50,432 nucleotides of DNA from Ruminococcus sp. (GCA_029060755.1 JAIDTI010000051.1:1-50432); one strand, 5' to 3'. Numbered from the stretch's first letter, positions 9,301 to 17,614 are shown. Translations and numbers: made by a program. The notes: generated by a model not told the origin, from the letters alone.

Positions 9301-9776
9301 AGGAAAAGGGCGAAAAACCACAGAAAATTTCAGAATGTCTTATTGATATACAGATTGATGCACATATCCCCGAAAAATATATATCAAGCATGAATCAACG
9401 AATAGACATTTACAGAAAGATAATGTATGTTACAAAAGATGAGGACAAATTCGACCTTATTGACGAACTTATAGACAGATACGGCGAACCGCCTAAATCC
9501 GTACTTGGACTTATAGAGGTTTCACTCTTACGAAACAAGGCATCACATCTTGGTATAACTGAAATTTCACAGAAAAATGCTCAGATGTATTTTTATACTG
9601 ATTATCTTGATATGAAACAGATTGAGGCACTTTCAGGTGCATACAAAGGGCAGATTACTTTCAATGGCTTTGGAAAAGCTTATGTTTCTGTAAAAATAAA
9701 TCCGAAAATAAAACCTTTTGATATGATGAAAGATGTTGTGGACATTATTGCAAATGCCGGGGAGCAGAGAGAATGA
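6309..9776 (+). CDS. mfd: Transcription-repair coupling factor Mfd
   Basis: Mfd pushes stalled RNA polymerase off DNA lesions and recruits UvrA. The 1155-residue protein shows the UvrB-like N-terminal region, the RNA-polymerase-interacting domain beginning near residue 496 (HSTHGIGRFIG), the translocase with Walker A GDVGFGKTE near 641 and DEEQ near 741, the RGRVGRSNRRG motif VI, and the C-terminal TRCF domain. Its length is normal for the family. It follows pth and overlaps the next gene by four bases (ATGA). Confidence 0.97.
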   Translation: MELFSTVFRELSGYKSICECIDKKISPVSVTGLSHIHRANLISTLSGKKVNLVISGSEAEAKKLCDDINMMLDNDSAVLFPSREQILTPIDSSNHEYEYMRISALARATRNKCSIICASIEAVMQSVIPVDTLISSAIEISEGQTIDRDKLCFELTKCGYQRCEKVEGASQFSVRGSIIDIFPVQSDKPIRVELWGDEVETIAEFETDTQRRSEEHIKYIEISPANELICDGNEMADKLESLLKKVRGKHTDIVRQNLGADVKRFRAGEIFNHSIKYYSLAYPENSTVFDYIDGVVIFSDYSVIMETANGLTSRFNEDVKILIENGQLCKGLDGFFLELPEIQFIAEKKVCFYISNFLQGGERINYKRIISFEAMQTASWSGEMKQLIEDIQDWKSRSYSIILCAGSEKTLHLIQQDLLAHDIPCDLARNGIQPAPKRVCLISGSFSSGFEYPENKVVLITQGKAVETVRRKKNVKRNKAEEIRSLADIAEGDLVVHSTHGIGRFIGIRKLEFDDVTKDYITLQYAGTDKLYIPVTQLDMVSKYIGARDDAGVKLTKLSSGEWQKKKTAVKKAVRDMAKELIELYAKREQSQGFAFYPDDEMQIDFEERFPYIETDDQLNAISEIKADMEKARPMERLLCGDVGFGKTEVALRAAMKCVLGGKQCAILAPTTVLAYQHYQTALRRFEQFPVNVELLSRYRTPKQQTEIIKKIKQGRIDIVIGTHKIIQKSVVFKDLGLAIIDEEQRFGVAHKEKFKKTFNGVDILMLSATPIPRTLNMAMSGIRDMSVLEEPPQDRYPVQTYVIEYNQATIIQAIVRELRRGGQVYYIHNRVESITSCAGKLQEMLPDARIAYAHGQMAQEEMSEVWEALVEHEIDILVCTTIIETGVDVPNVNTLIIEDSDRFGLSQLYQLRGRVGRSNRRGYAFFTYQKDKVLTEIATKRLNAMREFTQFGSGFRIALRDLEIRGAGSILGGSQHGHMETVGYDMYLKLLSEAIAEEKGEKPQKISECLIDIQIDAHIPEKYISSMNQRIDIYRKIMYVTKDEDKFDLIDELIDRYGEPPKSVLGLIEVSLLRNKASHLGITEISQKNAQMYFYTDYLDMKQIEALSGAYKGQITFNGFGKAYVSVKINPKIKPFDMMKDVVDIIANAGEQRE

Positions 9777-10486
9777 ATAAAAAAAGATTTCGCAGTAACC
9801 TTATAGTTTTTATTATGATGACAGCCGTATCGTGTATTATGATTTTTATTACAGCAAGATATTACACGATTTCAGGCAATAATTTTCCTGCTCCTGCTGA
9901 ATGTGATGACCCTAATGCAGTTACTTTTGATGATGGTGATTTTTCGTTTGCAGAGATTGATAAATCTGAAAAAGATTCCGCAGACGGAGAACTTGTTATA
10001 GTTGAAATCAAAGGAAACAAAATGCTTAAATTCAGTGACAGTGGTGCTAATTCTGAAAATGGTACAGTTCAGAAAATAAAAATTGATGCTGTAAAACTTC
10101 TTAGTCCTGAAAATTTATCGAAAGTACGTTCTGTTGAAATGGACGTATATGCAGATGCAACAGCAAAGAAACTTGTAACGGCAAACGGCAGAAGCGTAAA
10201 AGCTCCTGGTTGGATTGGCGGTGGAGCAGGTGCAAATGTTGCAGGTGATAAATGGTATAAATTCGGTGATTGGGAAAGCGGAGAGTACAATTTTTCCATG
10301 TCGGGCAATATTCACCTTGAACTGAAATTTCTGCTTGCTGTAAGTGGTCAGTGCTGGACAGGTGACATGGAGGAGGCTACCCTTATGATTATGCGCTGGG
10401 GAGCAGAGAACGAAGGTAATTTTTACATAGATAATATAGTTTTTTATGATGAAAATAAAAATTCCCTGCCGATTGAACATAAGTGA
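9773..10486 (+). CDS. Membrane-anchored exported protein with a beta-rich domain, unknown function
   Basis: The 237-residue protein starts with a basic stretch and one membrane segment (about 10-28), and the rest should lie outside the cell. The outer part is rich in beta-strand sequence. It ends in NFYIDNIVFYDE, a pattern common at the last strand of carbohydrate-binding jelly-roll domains, and has several exposed Trp residues. A glycan-binding role is an inference only. Its ATG overlaps the mfd stop, so it is translated with mfd, although a DNA-repair role is hard to see for an exported protein. Confidence 0.7.
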   Translation: MNKKRFRSNLIVFIMMTAVSCIMIFITARYYTISGNNFPAPAECDDPNAVTFDDGDFSFAEIDKSEKDSADGELVIVEIKGNKMLKFSDSGANSENGTVQKIKIDAVKLLSPENLSKVRSVEMDVYADATAKKLVTANGRSVKAPGWIGGGAGANVAGDKWYKFGDWESGEYNFSMSGNIHLELKFLLAVSGQCWTGDMEEATLMIMRWGAENEGNFYIDNIVFYDENKNSLPIEHK

Positions 10487-10496
10487 CGAATAAAAA

Positions 10497-10529
10497 CCCT
10501 CACGGCTTAGAAGCAGTGGGGGCATTTTT
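10497..10529. terminator. Terminator after the pth-mfd operon
   Basis: CCCTCAC (10497-10503) pairs with GTGGGGG (10516-10522), with one G-T pair, followed by CATTTTTC. A-rich sequence on the other side may also help to stop the convergent gene. Confidence 0.65.
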
Positions 10530-11608
10530 CATATATTCACGTATTTATTAATCCATTTTTCATCATAGTCAGGTTTTTTTCCTATGTTCTGACTTGATGT
10601 GTAGAGGTCGTCGGCAAGTTCAATAATCTTGTCATAAATTTCAAGGTCTTTTTTGAATTTATCAGGGATAGCGTCTATTCCGAGATATGCTCCGAGAATA
10701 TTTCCCGTTACAGCACCTGTTGAATCGCTGTCACCGTCATGATTTACAGAAGCAACAACAGCTTTTTCAAAATCATCAGAATACTTTAAGGCACAATATA
10801 AAGCTATTGCGAGAGTTTCCTCTGCAACCCAGCCTTCACCGAGTTCATGAATTGCGGTTAATGTGTCTTTGTCTGTTTCGGCAAGGTGTACAGCTTTTGA
10901 GATAAGATTATTCAGCGTTTGTGCGTGTTCTGCACTGCCGAAGATTTTGTCGCACAGAATAGGAAGTTCAAAAGTTGCTTTATGAATAGTTGTATTGCAG
11001 TAGGTAAGTTGATAAATAAGATAGGAAAGAAGTGCAGAGGGTATATAGCCGAGTTCGTGTCCGTGAGTTATGGCAGAAACTTCAGCCGCACATATTGCAC
11101 ATTCATTAGGCGAATCCTTATAATATAAGCCTATAGGAGCAATTCGCATAATACCGCCACAGCCCTTGCTGTCATTTATCGGCTTGTCGAGAGTACCTTT
11201 TTTTCCCGAAGCAATTGCAGAAAGACAGGTATGTCCTGGACTTCTCCTTATATGAAGTTCGGGTATATCTGTAATCCATGATATATATTTGTCGATATTT
11301 GTTGAGATTGTTTGTGTGGCATACCAATCCTGATATGCTCTTGCAATATAGTCAGAAACATCTCCATCACATTTGCCTATAGCCTGTTGTGTCATTCCGT
11401 AAATCAAGCCGTTTGCAGTAAAGAGTGTCATTTGTGTATCATCAGAAAAAATTGCTTTTCCGTTTTTGAGTTCATATTCTGTTATGCCGTTTTTACCGTA
11501 TTTTCTGAAAATTTCGGGTTCATACATAAATTCAACAGCATAGCCTAAAGCATCTCCCACAGCACCGCCGATTAAACAGCCTCGAAATTTATCAAGTAAT
11601 GTATTCAT
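10529..11608 (-). CDS. ADP-ribosylglycohydrolase family protein (DraG-like)
   Basis: These enzymes remove ADP-ribose from proteins or small molecules using two magnesium ions. The metal-binding motifs FSDDTQMT and HDGDSDSTGAVTGNILG are intact, and the N-terminal FRGCLIGGAVGDALG is typical. The ATG at 11608 is chosen because AGGAGG stands nine bases before it; a longer frame would translate that site. The result is 359 residues. The gene is single, with its own strong promoter, and no ADP-ribosyltransferase is nearby, so its substrate is unknown. Confidence 0.9.
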   Translation of the reverse strand: MNTLLDKFRGCLIGGAVGDALGYAVEFMYEPEIFRKYGKNGITEYELKNGKAIFSDDTQMTLFTANGLIYGMTQQAIGKCDGDVSDYIARAYQDWYATQTISTNIDKYISWITDIPELHIRRSPGHTCLSAIASGKKGTLDKPINDSKGCGGIMRIAPIGLYYKDSPNECAICAAEVSAITHGHELGYIPSALLSYLIYQLTYCNTTIHKATFELPILCDKIFGSAEHAQTLNNLISKAVHLAETDKDTLTAIHELGEGWVAEETLAIALYCALKYSDDFEKAVVASVNHDGDSDSTGAVTGNILGAYLGIDAIPDKFKKDLEIYDKIIELADDLYTSSQNIGKKPDYDEKWINKYVNI

Positions 11609-11632
11609 AAATATCAGCCTCCTATACAATTT

Positions 11633-11661
11633 ATTGTAACATGATTTTAAATTTTTGTCAA
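11633..11661 (-). promoter_or_regulatory. Sigma-A promoter of the ADP-ribosylglycohydrolase gene
   Basis: TTGACA (11661-11656) and TACAAT (11638-11633), read on the minus strand, are spaced by 17 bases. Confidence 0.75.
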
Positions 11662-11731
11662 TAATTTTATTACAGTAATTTAGTATATTTTTATAAATTC
11701 ATGAAACAATATGGTATAGGGAGATGATAAA

Positions 11732-12175
11732 ATGAACATAACACCGCAGGCATACAAAAAAATGAGTGAACAGGCAGAGCCGAAATCAAATGTGCTTGTA
11801 AATACTTTTACAGCATTTATGATAGGCGGAGGAATATGTGCAGTAGGACAGATTATCCGTTCTGTATTTCTGGCATACGGCTTTGATACGGACAAAGCAT
11901 CTTTGTGGACTTCTGTAATTCTTGTTAGTTTCAGTGCTTTTCTCACGGGTTTAGGCTGGTATCAGAAACTTGCAAAGCACGCAGGAGCAGGAACACTTGT
12001 CCCGATAACAGGCTTTTCAAACTCTATAAGTTCATCAGCAATAGAAGCACAGTCAGAGGGTTTTGTATTAGGAATAGGAACGAAAATTTTCACAATTGCA
12101 GGACCAGTAATATTGTATGGGTGCGCTGCTGCATCTGTTTATGGATTGATTTACTATATTTTTACTTCTTTTTAA
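11732..12175 (+). CDS. spoVAC: Stage V sporulation protein AC
   Basis: SpoVAC is a membrane protein of the channel that moves dipicolinic acid and calcium into the forespore and out during germination. The 147-residue protein has the expected four hydrophobic segments and the motifs FMIGGGICAVGQ, HAGAGTLVPITGFSNS and AIEAQSEGFVLGIGTKIF. GGGAGATG precedes the ATG. spoVAD and spoVAE normally follow, but here a strong terminator follows at once, so the gene stands alone in this window. Confidence 0.92.
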   Translation: MNITPQAYKKMSEQAEPKSNVLVNTFTAFMIGGGICAVGQIIRSVFLAYGFDTDKASLWTSVILVSFSAFLTGLGWYQKLAKHAGAGTLVPITGFSNSISSSAIEAQSEGFVLGIGTKIFTIAGPVILYGCAAASVYGLIYYIFTSF

Positions 12176-12182
12176 TGGATTC

Positions 12183-12227
12183 AGTCGTATTTTTCTTATA
12201 ATAATGAGAAAAATACGACTTTTTTTG
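12183..12227 (+). terminator. Strong terminator after spoVAC
   Basis: AGTCGTATTTTTC and its complement GAAAAATACGACT form a long stem ending at 12220, followed by seven T (12221-12227). Confidence 0.9.
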
Positions 12228-12299
12228 AAAATGTATTGTAAAAATCATATAAATGTGTTAAACTTAATATATAATTTATTTTTTAAGGAGATGTCATTT

Positions 12300-13562
12300 A
12301 TGAAGTTCAGAAAAACAGCATCATCTGTTCTGGCTGTGGCAATGTCTGTAGCTTTTATAGCGTCAGTTTATGTGCCATACATAGAAAATCAGTCACTTGT
12401 AAGCTATGCTTCAGAGGGTATAAACGTTGCACAACATACACCGAAGGAGATAAAGCAGTATATTGATGCACACCCTTTTGATATGCAAGCGCAACCAGTC
12501 TATACAGTTCAGCCGTCAACAACAGCACCTTATGAAATAGGTGAGATTGATAATGCAACTAAAGAAAATGCACTTAATGCATTTAACTGTATGAGATATA
12601 TTGCCGGACTTCCAGAAGTTACACTAAATGAGGAATATGGCAGACTTGCACAGGCGGCAGCTTTTGTAAACAGTATAAATGGTTCATCTTCACATTATCC
12701 TCAGCAACCAGCAGGTGTCCCCGATGATATTTACCAGCTTGGAAGAAAAGGCGCATCAGAGTCAAATCTCTGTAGTGGTGATTTACAGAAACTTGCAACG
12801 ACTGTTCTTGTTTATATGAACGACAGTGACAGCAAGAATATTTCAAAAGTCGGTCACAGAAGATGGTGTTTGAATCCGACTATGGCTACAACAGGATTCG
12901 GAGTTTTAGGCAATATGTCCGCTATGTATGCACTTGACAGTAACAGAGAAAAAACAGAATCAAACGTCTGCTGGCCTGCACAGAATATGCCTATTGAATA
13001 CTTTTCCACCATGCAAACCTACCAGAATTTACCTGCATGGAGCATAGTGCTTAATAAAAATCTCTTTCAAGATTATGTTGAAGTGAGTCTTGTAAGAACT
13101 TCTGACATGAAAGAGTGGAATTTCAGCACATTATCAGCAGACGGCGATTTTTATGTTGATAATGGTCGTTATGCAGAGCCAGGTTGTATTATATTCCGTC
13201 CGTCAGATATTTCATATAATGACGGCGATATATTTGATGTGAAAATAACAACGGAAGACAGCACTATTGAATATTCAGTTAATTTCTTTTCATTAAGCAG
13301 TGTTAAAAATGAAGATACCAAAACTTCTGTAGGAGATGTGAATGATGATGATTATGTAGATTCTGTTGATGCTTCAATCGTTCTGGAAGAATATGCAAAT
13401 TATTCAACAGGCAAAACAAATATTCTGAATGATGAGCAGAAAAAATGTGCAGACGTAAATAAAGACAGTCTTATAGATGCAAATGATGCGACTAAAATTC
13501 TTGAATACTATTCATATACCTCAACAAATGATAACCCTTTAAGTATGGAAAACTGGCTGTAA
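12300..13562 (+). CDS. Secreted CAP/SCP-domain protein with C-terminal type I dockerin
   Basis: The 420-residue protein has a signal peptide (about 1-30) and a CAP-like domain (about 75-215) with NAFNCMRYIAGLP and KVGHRRWCLNP. A beta-rich region follows, then a dockerin (about 340-405) with two calcium loops, DVNDDDYVDSVDAS and DVNKDSLIDANDAT. Dockerins bind cohesins, so it is probably attached to a cell-surface or cellulosome-like complex. Start choice: AAGGAG is eight bases before the ATG at 12300, and the hydrophobic leader begins there; a longer upstream frame has no ribosome binding site. The role of CAP domains in gut bacteria is poorly known. Confidence 0.88.
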   Translation: MKFRKTASSVLAVAMSVAFIASVYVPYIENQSLVSYASEGINVAQHTPKEIKQYIDAHPFDMQAQPVYTVQPSTTAPYEIGEIDNATKENALNAFNCMRYIAGLPEVTLNEEYGRLAQAAAFVNSINGSSSHYPQQPAGVPDDIYQLGRKGASESNLCSGDLQKLATTVLVYMNDSDSKNISKVGHRRWCLNPTMATTGFGVLGNMSAMYALDSNREKTESNVCWPAQNMPIEYFSTMQTYQNLPAWSIVLNKNLFQDYVEVSLVRTSDMKEWNFSTLSADGDFYVDNGRYAEPGCIIFRPSDISYNDGDIFDVKITTEDSTIEYSVNFFSLSSVKNEDTKTSVGDVNDDDYVDSVDASIVLEEYANYSTGKTNILNDEQKKCADVNKDSLIDANDATKILEYYSYTSTNDNPLSMENWL

Positions 13563-13570
13563 AAATTATG

Positions 13571-13598
13571 GTGAACCTGAAAAATGGTTCACCTTTTT
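13571..13598. terminator. Terminator after the CAP-dockerin gene
   Basis: GTGAACC (13571-13577) and GGTTCAC (13586-13592) form the stem, followed by CTTTTTAC. The A-rich flank makes it usable from the other strand as well. Confidence 0.8.
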
Positions 13599-13604
13599 AC
13601 ATTA

Positions 13605-13720
13605 TAAAAAAGAAGTCCGAAATCAATCGGACTTCAAAATGAAAAAAATAAAGAAATGTGTAGAACAAAAGAAAGGAGACAACAAAACGAGTGATAAATA
13701 ATCAAAGGTTATTTAACACT
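13605..13720 (-). ncRNA. Candidate small RNA with its own promoter and terminator and an anti-Shine-Dalgarno stretch
   Basis: The 487-base gap before nifJ has no gene on the plus strand, but the minus strand carries a complete transcription unit of about 115 bases. It starts near 13720 and ends in a perfect 9-bp hairpin, GAAGTCCGA / TCGGACTTC (13635-13612), followed by six U. No open frame of note lies inside. The middle is pyrimidine-rich and unpaired by eye, and contains GUCUCCUUUC (13680-13671), which is complementary to the SD sequence GAAAGGAGAC. That is the kind of seed trans-acting small RNAs use to block translation. Function is inferred. Confidence 0.55.
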
Positions 13721-13726
13721 ATGACT

Positions 13727-13755
13727 ATTATATATTATTTTTCTGTTTCAGTCAA
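13727..13755 (-). promoter_or_regulatory. Sigma-A promoter of the small-RNA candidate
   Basis: TTGACT (13755-13750) and TATAAT (13732-13727), read on the minus strand, are spaced by exactly 17 bases. No protein gene starts downstream on that strand. Confidence 0.65.
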
Positions 13756-13947
13756 TAGAATTTCAAAAAAAATTATAAAAAATGACTGCTTTTTGTCATT
13801 TTTAACAATTATAAATACTCTCATTTTTGCATAATACACAGTAATTATCTCATGAAATATCCATGTTTGATATTTATTTAACAAATGTATATTTTTATAA
13901 AGTTTGTATTATCTAACTTAAATTTGGAATAACATTACAAAAAAATG

Positions 13948-13983
13948 TTTACAAATCAGATATTTTATGGTATAATGTTATAC
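13948..13983 (+). promoter_or_regulatory. nifJ promoter with an overlapping palindrome
   Basis: TTTACA (13948-13953) and TATAAT (13971-13976) have a 17-base spacer. The -10 box lies within the palindrome GTATAA-TG-TTATAC (13970-13983), which would cover the start of transcription and could be an operator. The untranslated leader of about 65 bases has a weak AGCG/CGCT hairpin before the SD sequence. Confidence 0.65.
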
Positions 13984-14049
13984 GAAGTTATTAAGCGTTT
14001 ATTACGCTCGTAACCATTTTGAAAAAATTTTTAATGGAGGTCATTACCA

Positions 14050-17000
14050 ATGGCAATCAAAAGAAAAATGAAAACCATGGACGGTAATAACGCTGCTGCT
14101 TGGGTCTCATATCCATTTACTGACGTAGCTGCTATTTACCCAATCACACCATCATCTGTTATGGCTGAAGTTACTGACAGCTGGTCTGCAAAAGACAAGA
14201 AAAATCTTTTCGGACAGCCTGTTACTGTTGCAGAAATGCAGTCAGAAGCAGGTGCAGCCGGCACAGTTCATGGCTCACTTTCAGCAGGTGCTTTGACAAC
14301 TACATATACAGCATCACAGGGTCTTCTCCTTATGATTCCTAATATGTACAAAATCGCAGGCGAACTTCTTCCGAATGTAATTCACGTTTCAGCTCGCTGT
14401 GTATCTTCACACGCTCTTAACATCTTTGGCGACCATTCAGACGTTTATGCCTGCCGTCAGACAGGCTATGCAATGCTCTGCTCAGGTTCAGCACAGGAAG
14501 TTATGGATTTAGGTGCTGTTGCTCATCTTTCAACAATCAAAGGCAGAGTTCCTTTCCTCCACTTCTTCGACGGTTTCCGTACATCACACGAAATTCAGAA
14601 GATTGAAACATGGGACGACGAGACACTTCTCGGACTTCTTGATAAAGATGCTGCACAGAGATTCAGAGATAAGGCTCTCCACCCTGAAACACCTGTTCTT
14701 CGTGGTTCAGCTCAGAATCCTGACATCTTCTTCCAGGCTCGTGAGGCTTGCAACAAATACTATGATGCACTTCCTGCAATAGTTGAAGATTACATGAATA
14801 AGGTTAATGAACTTATCGGCACAGATTACAAACTCTTTAACTACTATGGTGCTACTGATGCTGAACATATCATCATTGCTATGGGTTCAGTAAATGAGAC
14901 AATTGAAGAAACAATTGATTATCTCAATGCACAGGGCGGTAAATACGGTCTTGTCAAGGTTAGACTTTACAGACCTTTTGTTGCTGAAAAGCTTGTTGAA
15001 GTTATCCCTGAAACTGTAAAGAGAATTTCAGTTCTTGACAGAACAAAAGAACCTGGTTCACTTGGCGAGCCACTCTATCTTGATGTAGTTGCTGCTCTTA
15101 AGGGAACAAAGTTCAATGATACTCCGATTTTCACAGGTCGTTACGGTCTCGGCTCAAAAGATACAGTTCCGGCACAGATTGTTGCAGTATTTAAGAATAC
15201 AGAAAAGTCACGTTTCACAATCGGTATTGAAGATGATGTTACAAATCTTTCACTTCCGCTTGAAGCAAACCCTGATTCAGCTCCAGCAGGCACAACAGCT
15301 TGTAAATTCTGGGGTCTCGGTTCAGACGGTACAGTTGGTGCTAATAAGAACTCTATCAAGATTATCGGCGACCACACAGATCTCTATGCACAGGCTTATT
15401 TTGCATATGACTCTAAAAAATCAGGCGGTGTAACTATTTCTCACCTTCGTTTCGGTAAGACACCTATTAAGTCAACATACCTTATCAATAAGGCTGATTT
15501 CGTAGCTTGTCATAATCAAAGCTATATTGATAAATATGATATGGTTTCTGACATCAAGCCAGGCGGTACATTCCTCCTTAACACAATCTGGGATATGGAC
15601 GGACTTGAAGCTAATCTTCCTGGACAGGTTAAGAGATATATCGCTCAGAATAACATTAATTTCTACACAATCAATGGCGTTAAGCTTGGTGAAGAAACAG
15701 GCATGGGAACAAGAATTAACACAATTCTCCAGTCTGCATTCTTTAAATTGGCTGACATTATTCCTTTTGAAGATGCTGTTAAGTATATGAAAGCTGCTGC
15801 TGAAGCATCATACAGCAAAAAAGGTCAGGACGTTGTTGAAAAGAACTGGAATGCTATTGATGCAGGTCACCAGAACATAGTTAAGATTGATGTACCGGAT
15901 TCATGGAAAGATGCTGCTGATACACAAATGGGTATGGCTGCTGTTTCATGTGATAATAAGGAACTTCAGGACTATGTAAACAATATCCAGATTCCTTGCA
16001 ATGCTCAGAAGGGTGACACACTCCCTGTTTCTACATTCGTAGACATGGCAGACGGTACATTCCCACAGGGTTCAGCTGCATTTGAAAAGCGTGGTATTGC
16101 TGTTAAAGTTCCTGCTTGGATTCCTGAAAACTGTATTCAGTGTAACCAGTGTGCTTATGTTTGTCCACACGCTGTAATCAGACCTGTTGCAATGACACCT
16201 GATGAAGTTGCTGCTGCACCTGCTGCTACAAAGTCTCTTGACTTCAAACCAGCTATCGGCGACCTTAAGTTTGTTATGACAGTTTCTACACTTGACTGTA
16301 CAGGTTGTGGCGTTTGTGCTAATGTTTGTCCTGCTAAAAATAAGGCACTCGTTATGGAGCCTATCGCTTCACAGATGGAACAGCAGGAAGTATTCAATTA
16401 TGGTGTTACAATTGACGAAAAGCCGGAAGTTGCTGCTAAGTTCAAGGCTACAACTGTTAAGGGTTCACAGTTCAGACAGCCACTTCTTGAGTTCTCAGGT
16501 GCTTGTGCTGGTTGTGGTGAAACTCCATATGCTAAGCTTGTTACACAGCTCTTTGGCGACAGAATGATGATTGCTAACGCTACAGGCTGTTCATCAATCT
16601 GGGGCGGTTCTGCACCTTCAACTCCATATACTGTAAACAAACAGGGCAGAGGTCCTGCATGGAGCAACTCACTCTTTGAGGACAACGCAGAGTTTGGTTA
16701 TGGTATGTATCTCGCACAGGAAACACTCCGTAAGAGAGTTACAGACAAGGTTATTGCTCTCCAGGCTAAAGCTGAAAAAGAAGATGTAAAGGCTGCTATT
16801 GCTGAATACCTTGACACATATAATGACGGTGCTGCTAATGCTGTTGCTACAGATAAGCTTGTTGCTGCTCTTGAAGCTTGCGGTTGTGATGATGCTAAGG
16901 CAATTCTTGCTGAAAAGCTCTATCTCTCAAAGAAGTCACAGTGGATATTCGGTGGTGACGGCTGGGCTTACGACATCGGTTTCGGCGGTCTCGACCACGT

Positions 17001-17595
17001 AATCGCATCAGGCAAGAATGTTAATATCCTTGTATTTGATACAGAAGTTTACTCAAATACAGGCGGACAGGCTTCAAAGTCTACACCTACAGGTGCTATT
17101 GCACAGTTTGCTGCTGCTGGTAAGGTTGTAAAGAAGAAAGACCTTGCAGGTATTGCAATGAGCTATGGCTATGTATATGTTGCACACGTTGCTATGGGTG
17201 CTGACATGAATCAGTGTATCAAGGCATTTGCTGAAGCTGAAGCTTATGACGGTCCATCAATTGTTATTGCATATGCTCCATGTATCAACCACGGTATCAA
17301 GACAGGTATGGCTACAGCTCAGGCAGAAGAAAAGAAAGCTGTACAGGCTGGTTACTGGCATCTCTACAGATATAATCCTACACTCAAGGAAGAAGGCAAG
17401 AATCCATTTACTCTTGACTCTAAAGCTCCTAATACTGAAGAATACAAAAACTTCCTCATGGGTGAAGTACGTTATAATTCACTTGCTCGCTCAAATCCTG
17501 AAAGAGCAGAGAAACTCTTTGATGCTGCTGTTGCTAATGCTAAAGACAGATATGACTACCTCACAAGACTTACAACACTTTACGGTCAGGACTAA
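14050..17595 (+). CDS. nifJ: Pyruvate:ferredoxin (flavodoxin) oxidoreductase
   Basis: The enzyme converts pyruvate and CoA to acetyl-CoA and CO2 and reduces ferredoxin, a central step in anaerobic fermenters. The 1181-residue single-chain form is complete: an N-terminal domain starting YPITPSSVMAE, two 4Fe-4S motifs (CIQCNQCAYVCP near 695 and CTGCGVCANVCP near 752), the further cluster Cys in CAGCGETPY near 818, and the thiamine diphosphate motif GDGWAYDIGFGG near 970. Codon use is more biased (GCT, CTC, TTC) than in its neighbours, as expected for a highly expressed gene. GGAGG precedes the ATG. It is single, between its own promoter and a strong terminator. Confidence 0.98.
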   Translation: MAIKRKMKTMDGNNAAAWVSYPFTDVAAIYPITPSSVMAEVTDSWSAKDKKNLFGQPVTVAEMQSEAGAAGTVHGSLSAGALTTTYTASQGLLLMIPNMYKIAGELLPNVIHVSARCVSSHALNIFGDHSDVYACRQTGYAMLCSGSAQEVMDLGAVAHLSTIKGRVPFLHFFDGFRTSHEIQKIETWDDETLLGLLDKDAAQRFRDKALHPETPVLRGSAQNPDIFFQAREACNKYYDALPAIVEDYMNKVNELIGTDYKLFNYYGATDAEHIIIAMGSVNETIEETIDYLNAQGGKYGLVKVRLYRPFVAEKLVEVIPETVKRISVLDRTKEPGSLGEPLYLDVVAALKGTKFNDTPIFTGRYGLGSKDTVPAQIVAVFKNTEKSRFTIGIEDDVTNLSLPLEANPDSAPAGTTACKFWGLGSDGTVGANKNSIKIIGDHTDLYAQAYFAYDSKKSGGVTISHLRFGKTPIKSTYLINKADFVACHNQSYIDKYDMVSDIKPGGTFLLNTIWDMDGLEANLPGQVKRYIAQNNINFYTINGVKLGEETGMGTRINTILQSAFFKLADIIPFEDAVKYMKAAAEASYSKKGQDVVEKNWNAIDAGHQNIVKIDVPDSWKDAADTQMGMAAVSCDNKELQDYVNNIQIPCNAQKGDTLPVSTFVDMADGTFPQGSAAFEKRGIAVKVPAWIPENCIQCNQCAYVCPHAVIRPVAMTPDEVAAAPAATKSLDFKPAIGDLKFVMTVSTLDCTGCGVCANVCPAKNKALVMEPIASQMEQQEVFNYGVTIDEKPEVAAKFKATTVKGSQFRQPLLEFSGACAGCGETPYAKLVTQLFGDRMMIANATGCSSIWGGSAPSTPYTVNKQGRGPAWSNSLFEDNAEFGYGMYLAQETLRKRVTDKVIALQAKAEKEDVKAAIAEYLDTYNDGAANAVATDKLVAALEACGCDDAKAILAEKLYLSKKSQWIFGGDGWAYDIGFGGLDHVIASGKNVNILVFDTEVYSNTGGQASKSTPTGAIAQFAAAGKVVKKKDLAGIAMSYGYVYVAHVAMGADMNQCIKAFAEAEAYDGPSIVIAYAPCINHGIKTGMATAQAEEKKAVQAGYWHLYRYNPTLKEEGKNPFTLDSKAPNTEEYKNFLMGEVRYNSLARSNPERAEKLFDAAVANAKDRYDYLTRLTTLYGQD

Positions 17596-17614
17596 TTCCA
17601 TGAACTGATTAATA

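Noticed and set aside
13691-13850. Plus-strand GTG frame of about 52 codons after GAAAGGAG in the nifJ gap
   Set aside because: Its composition is AT-rich noise, the spacing to the SD-like site is long, and the minus strand holds a better-supported transcription unit over the same bases.
13979-13991. Exact match to the 13-bp right arm of loxP (TATACGAAGTTAT) at the nifJ promoter
   Set aside because: The left arm is absent and the spacing to the nearest similar sequence is four rather than eight bases. The site is part of a normal promoter and leader, so a chance match is the best explanation.
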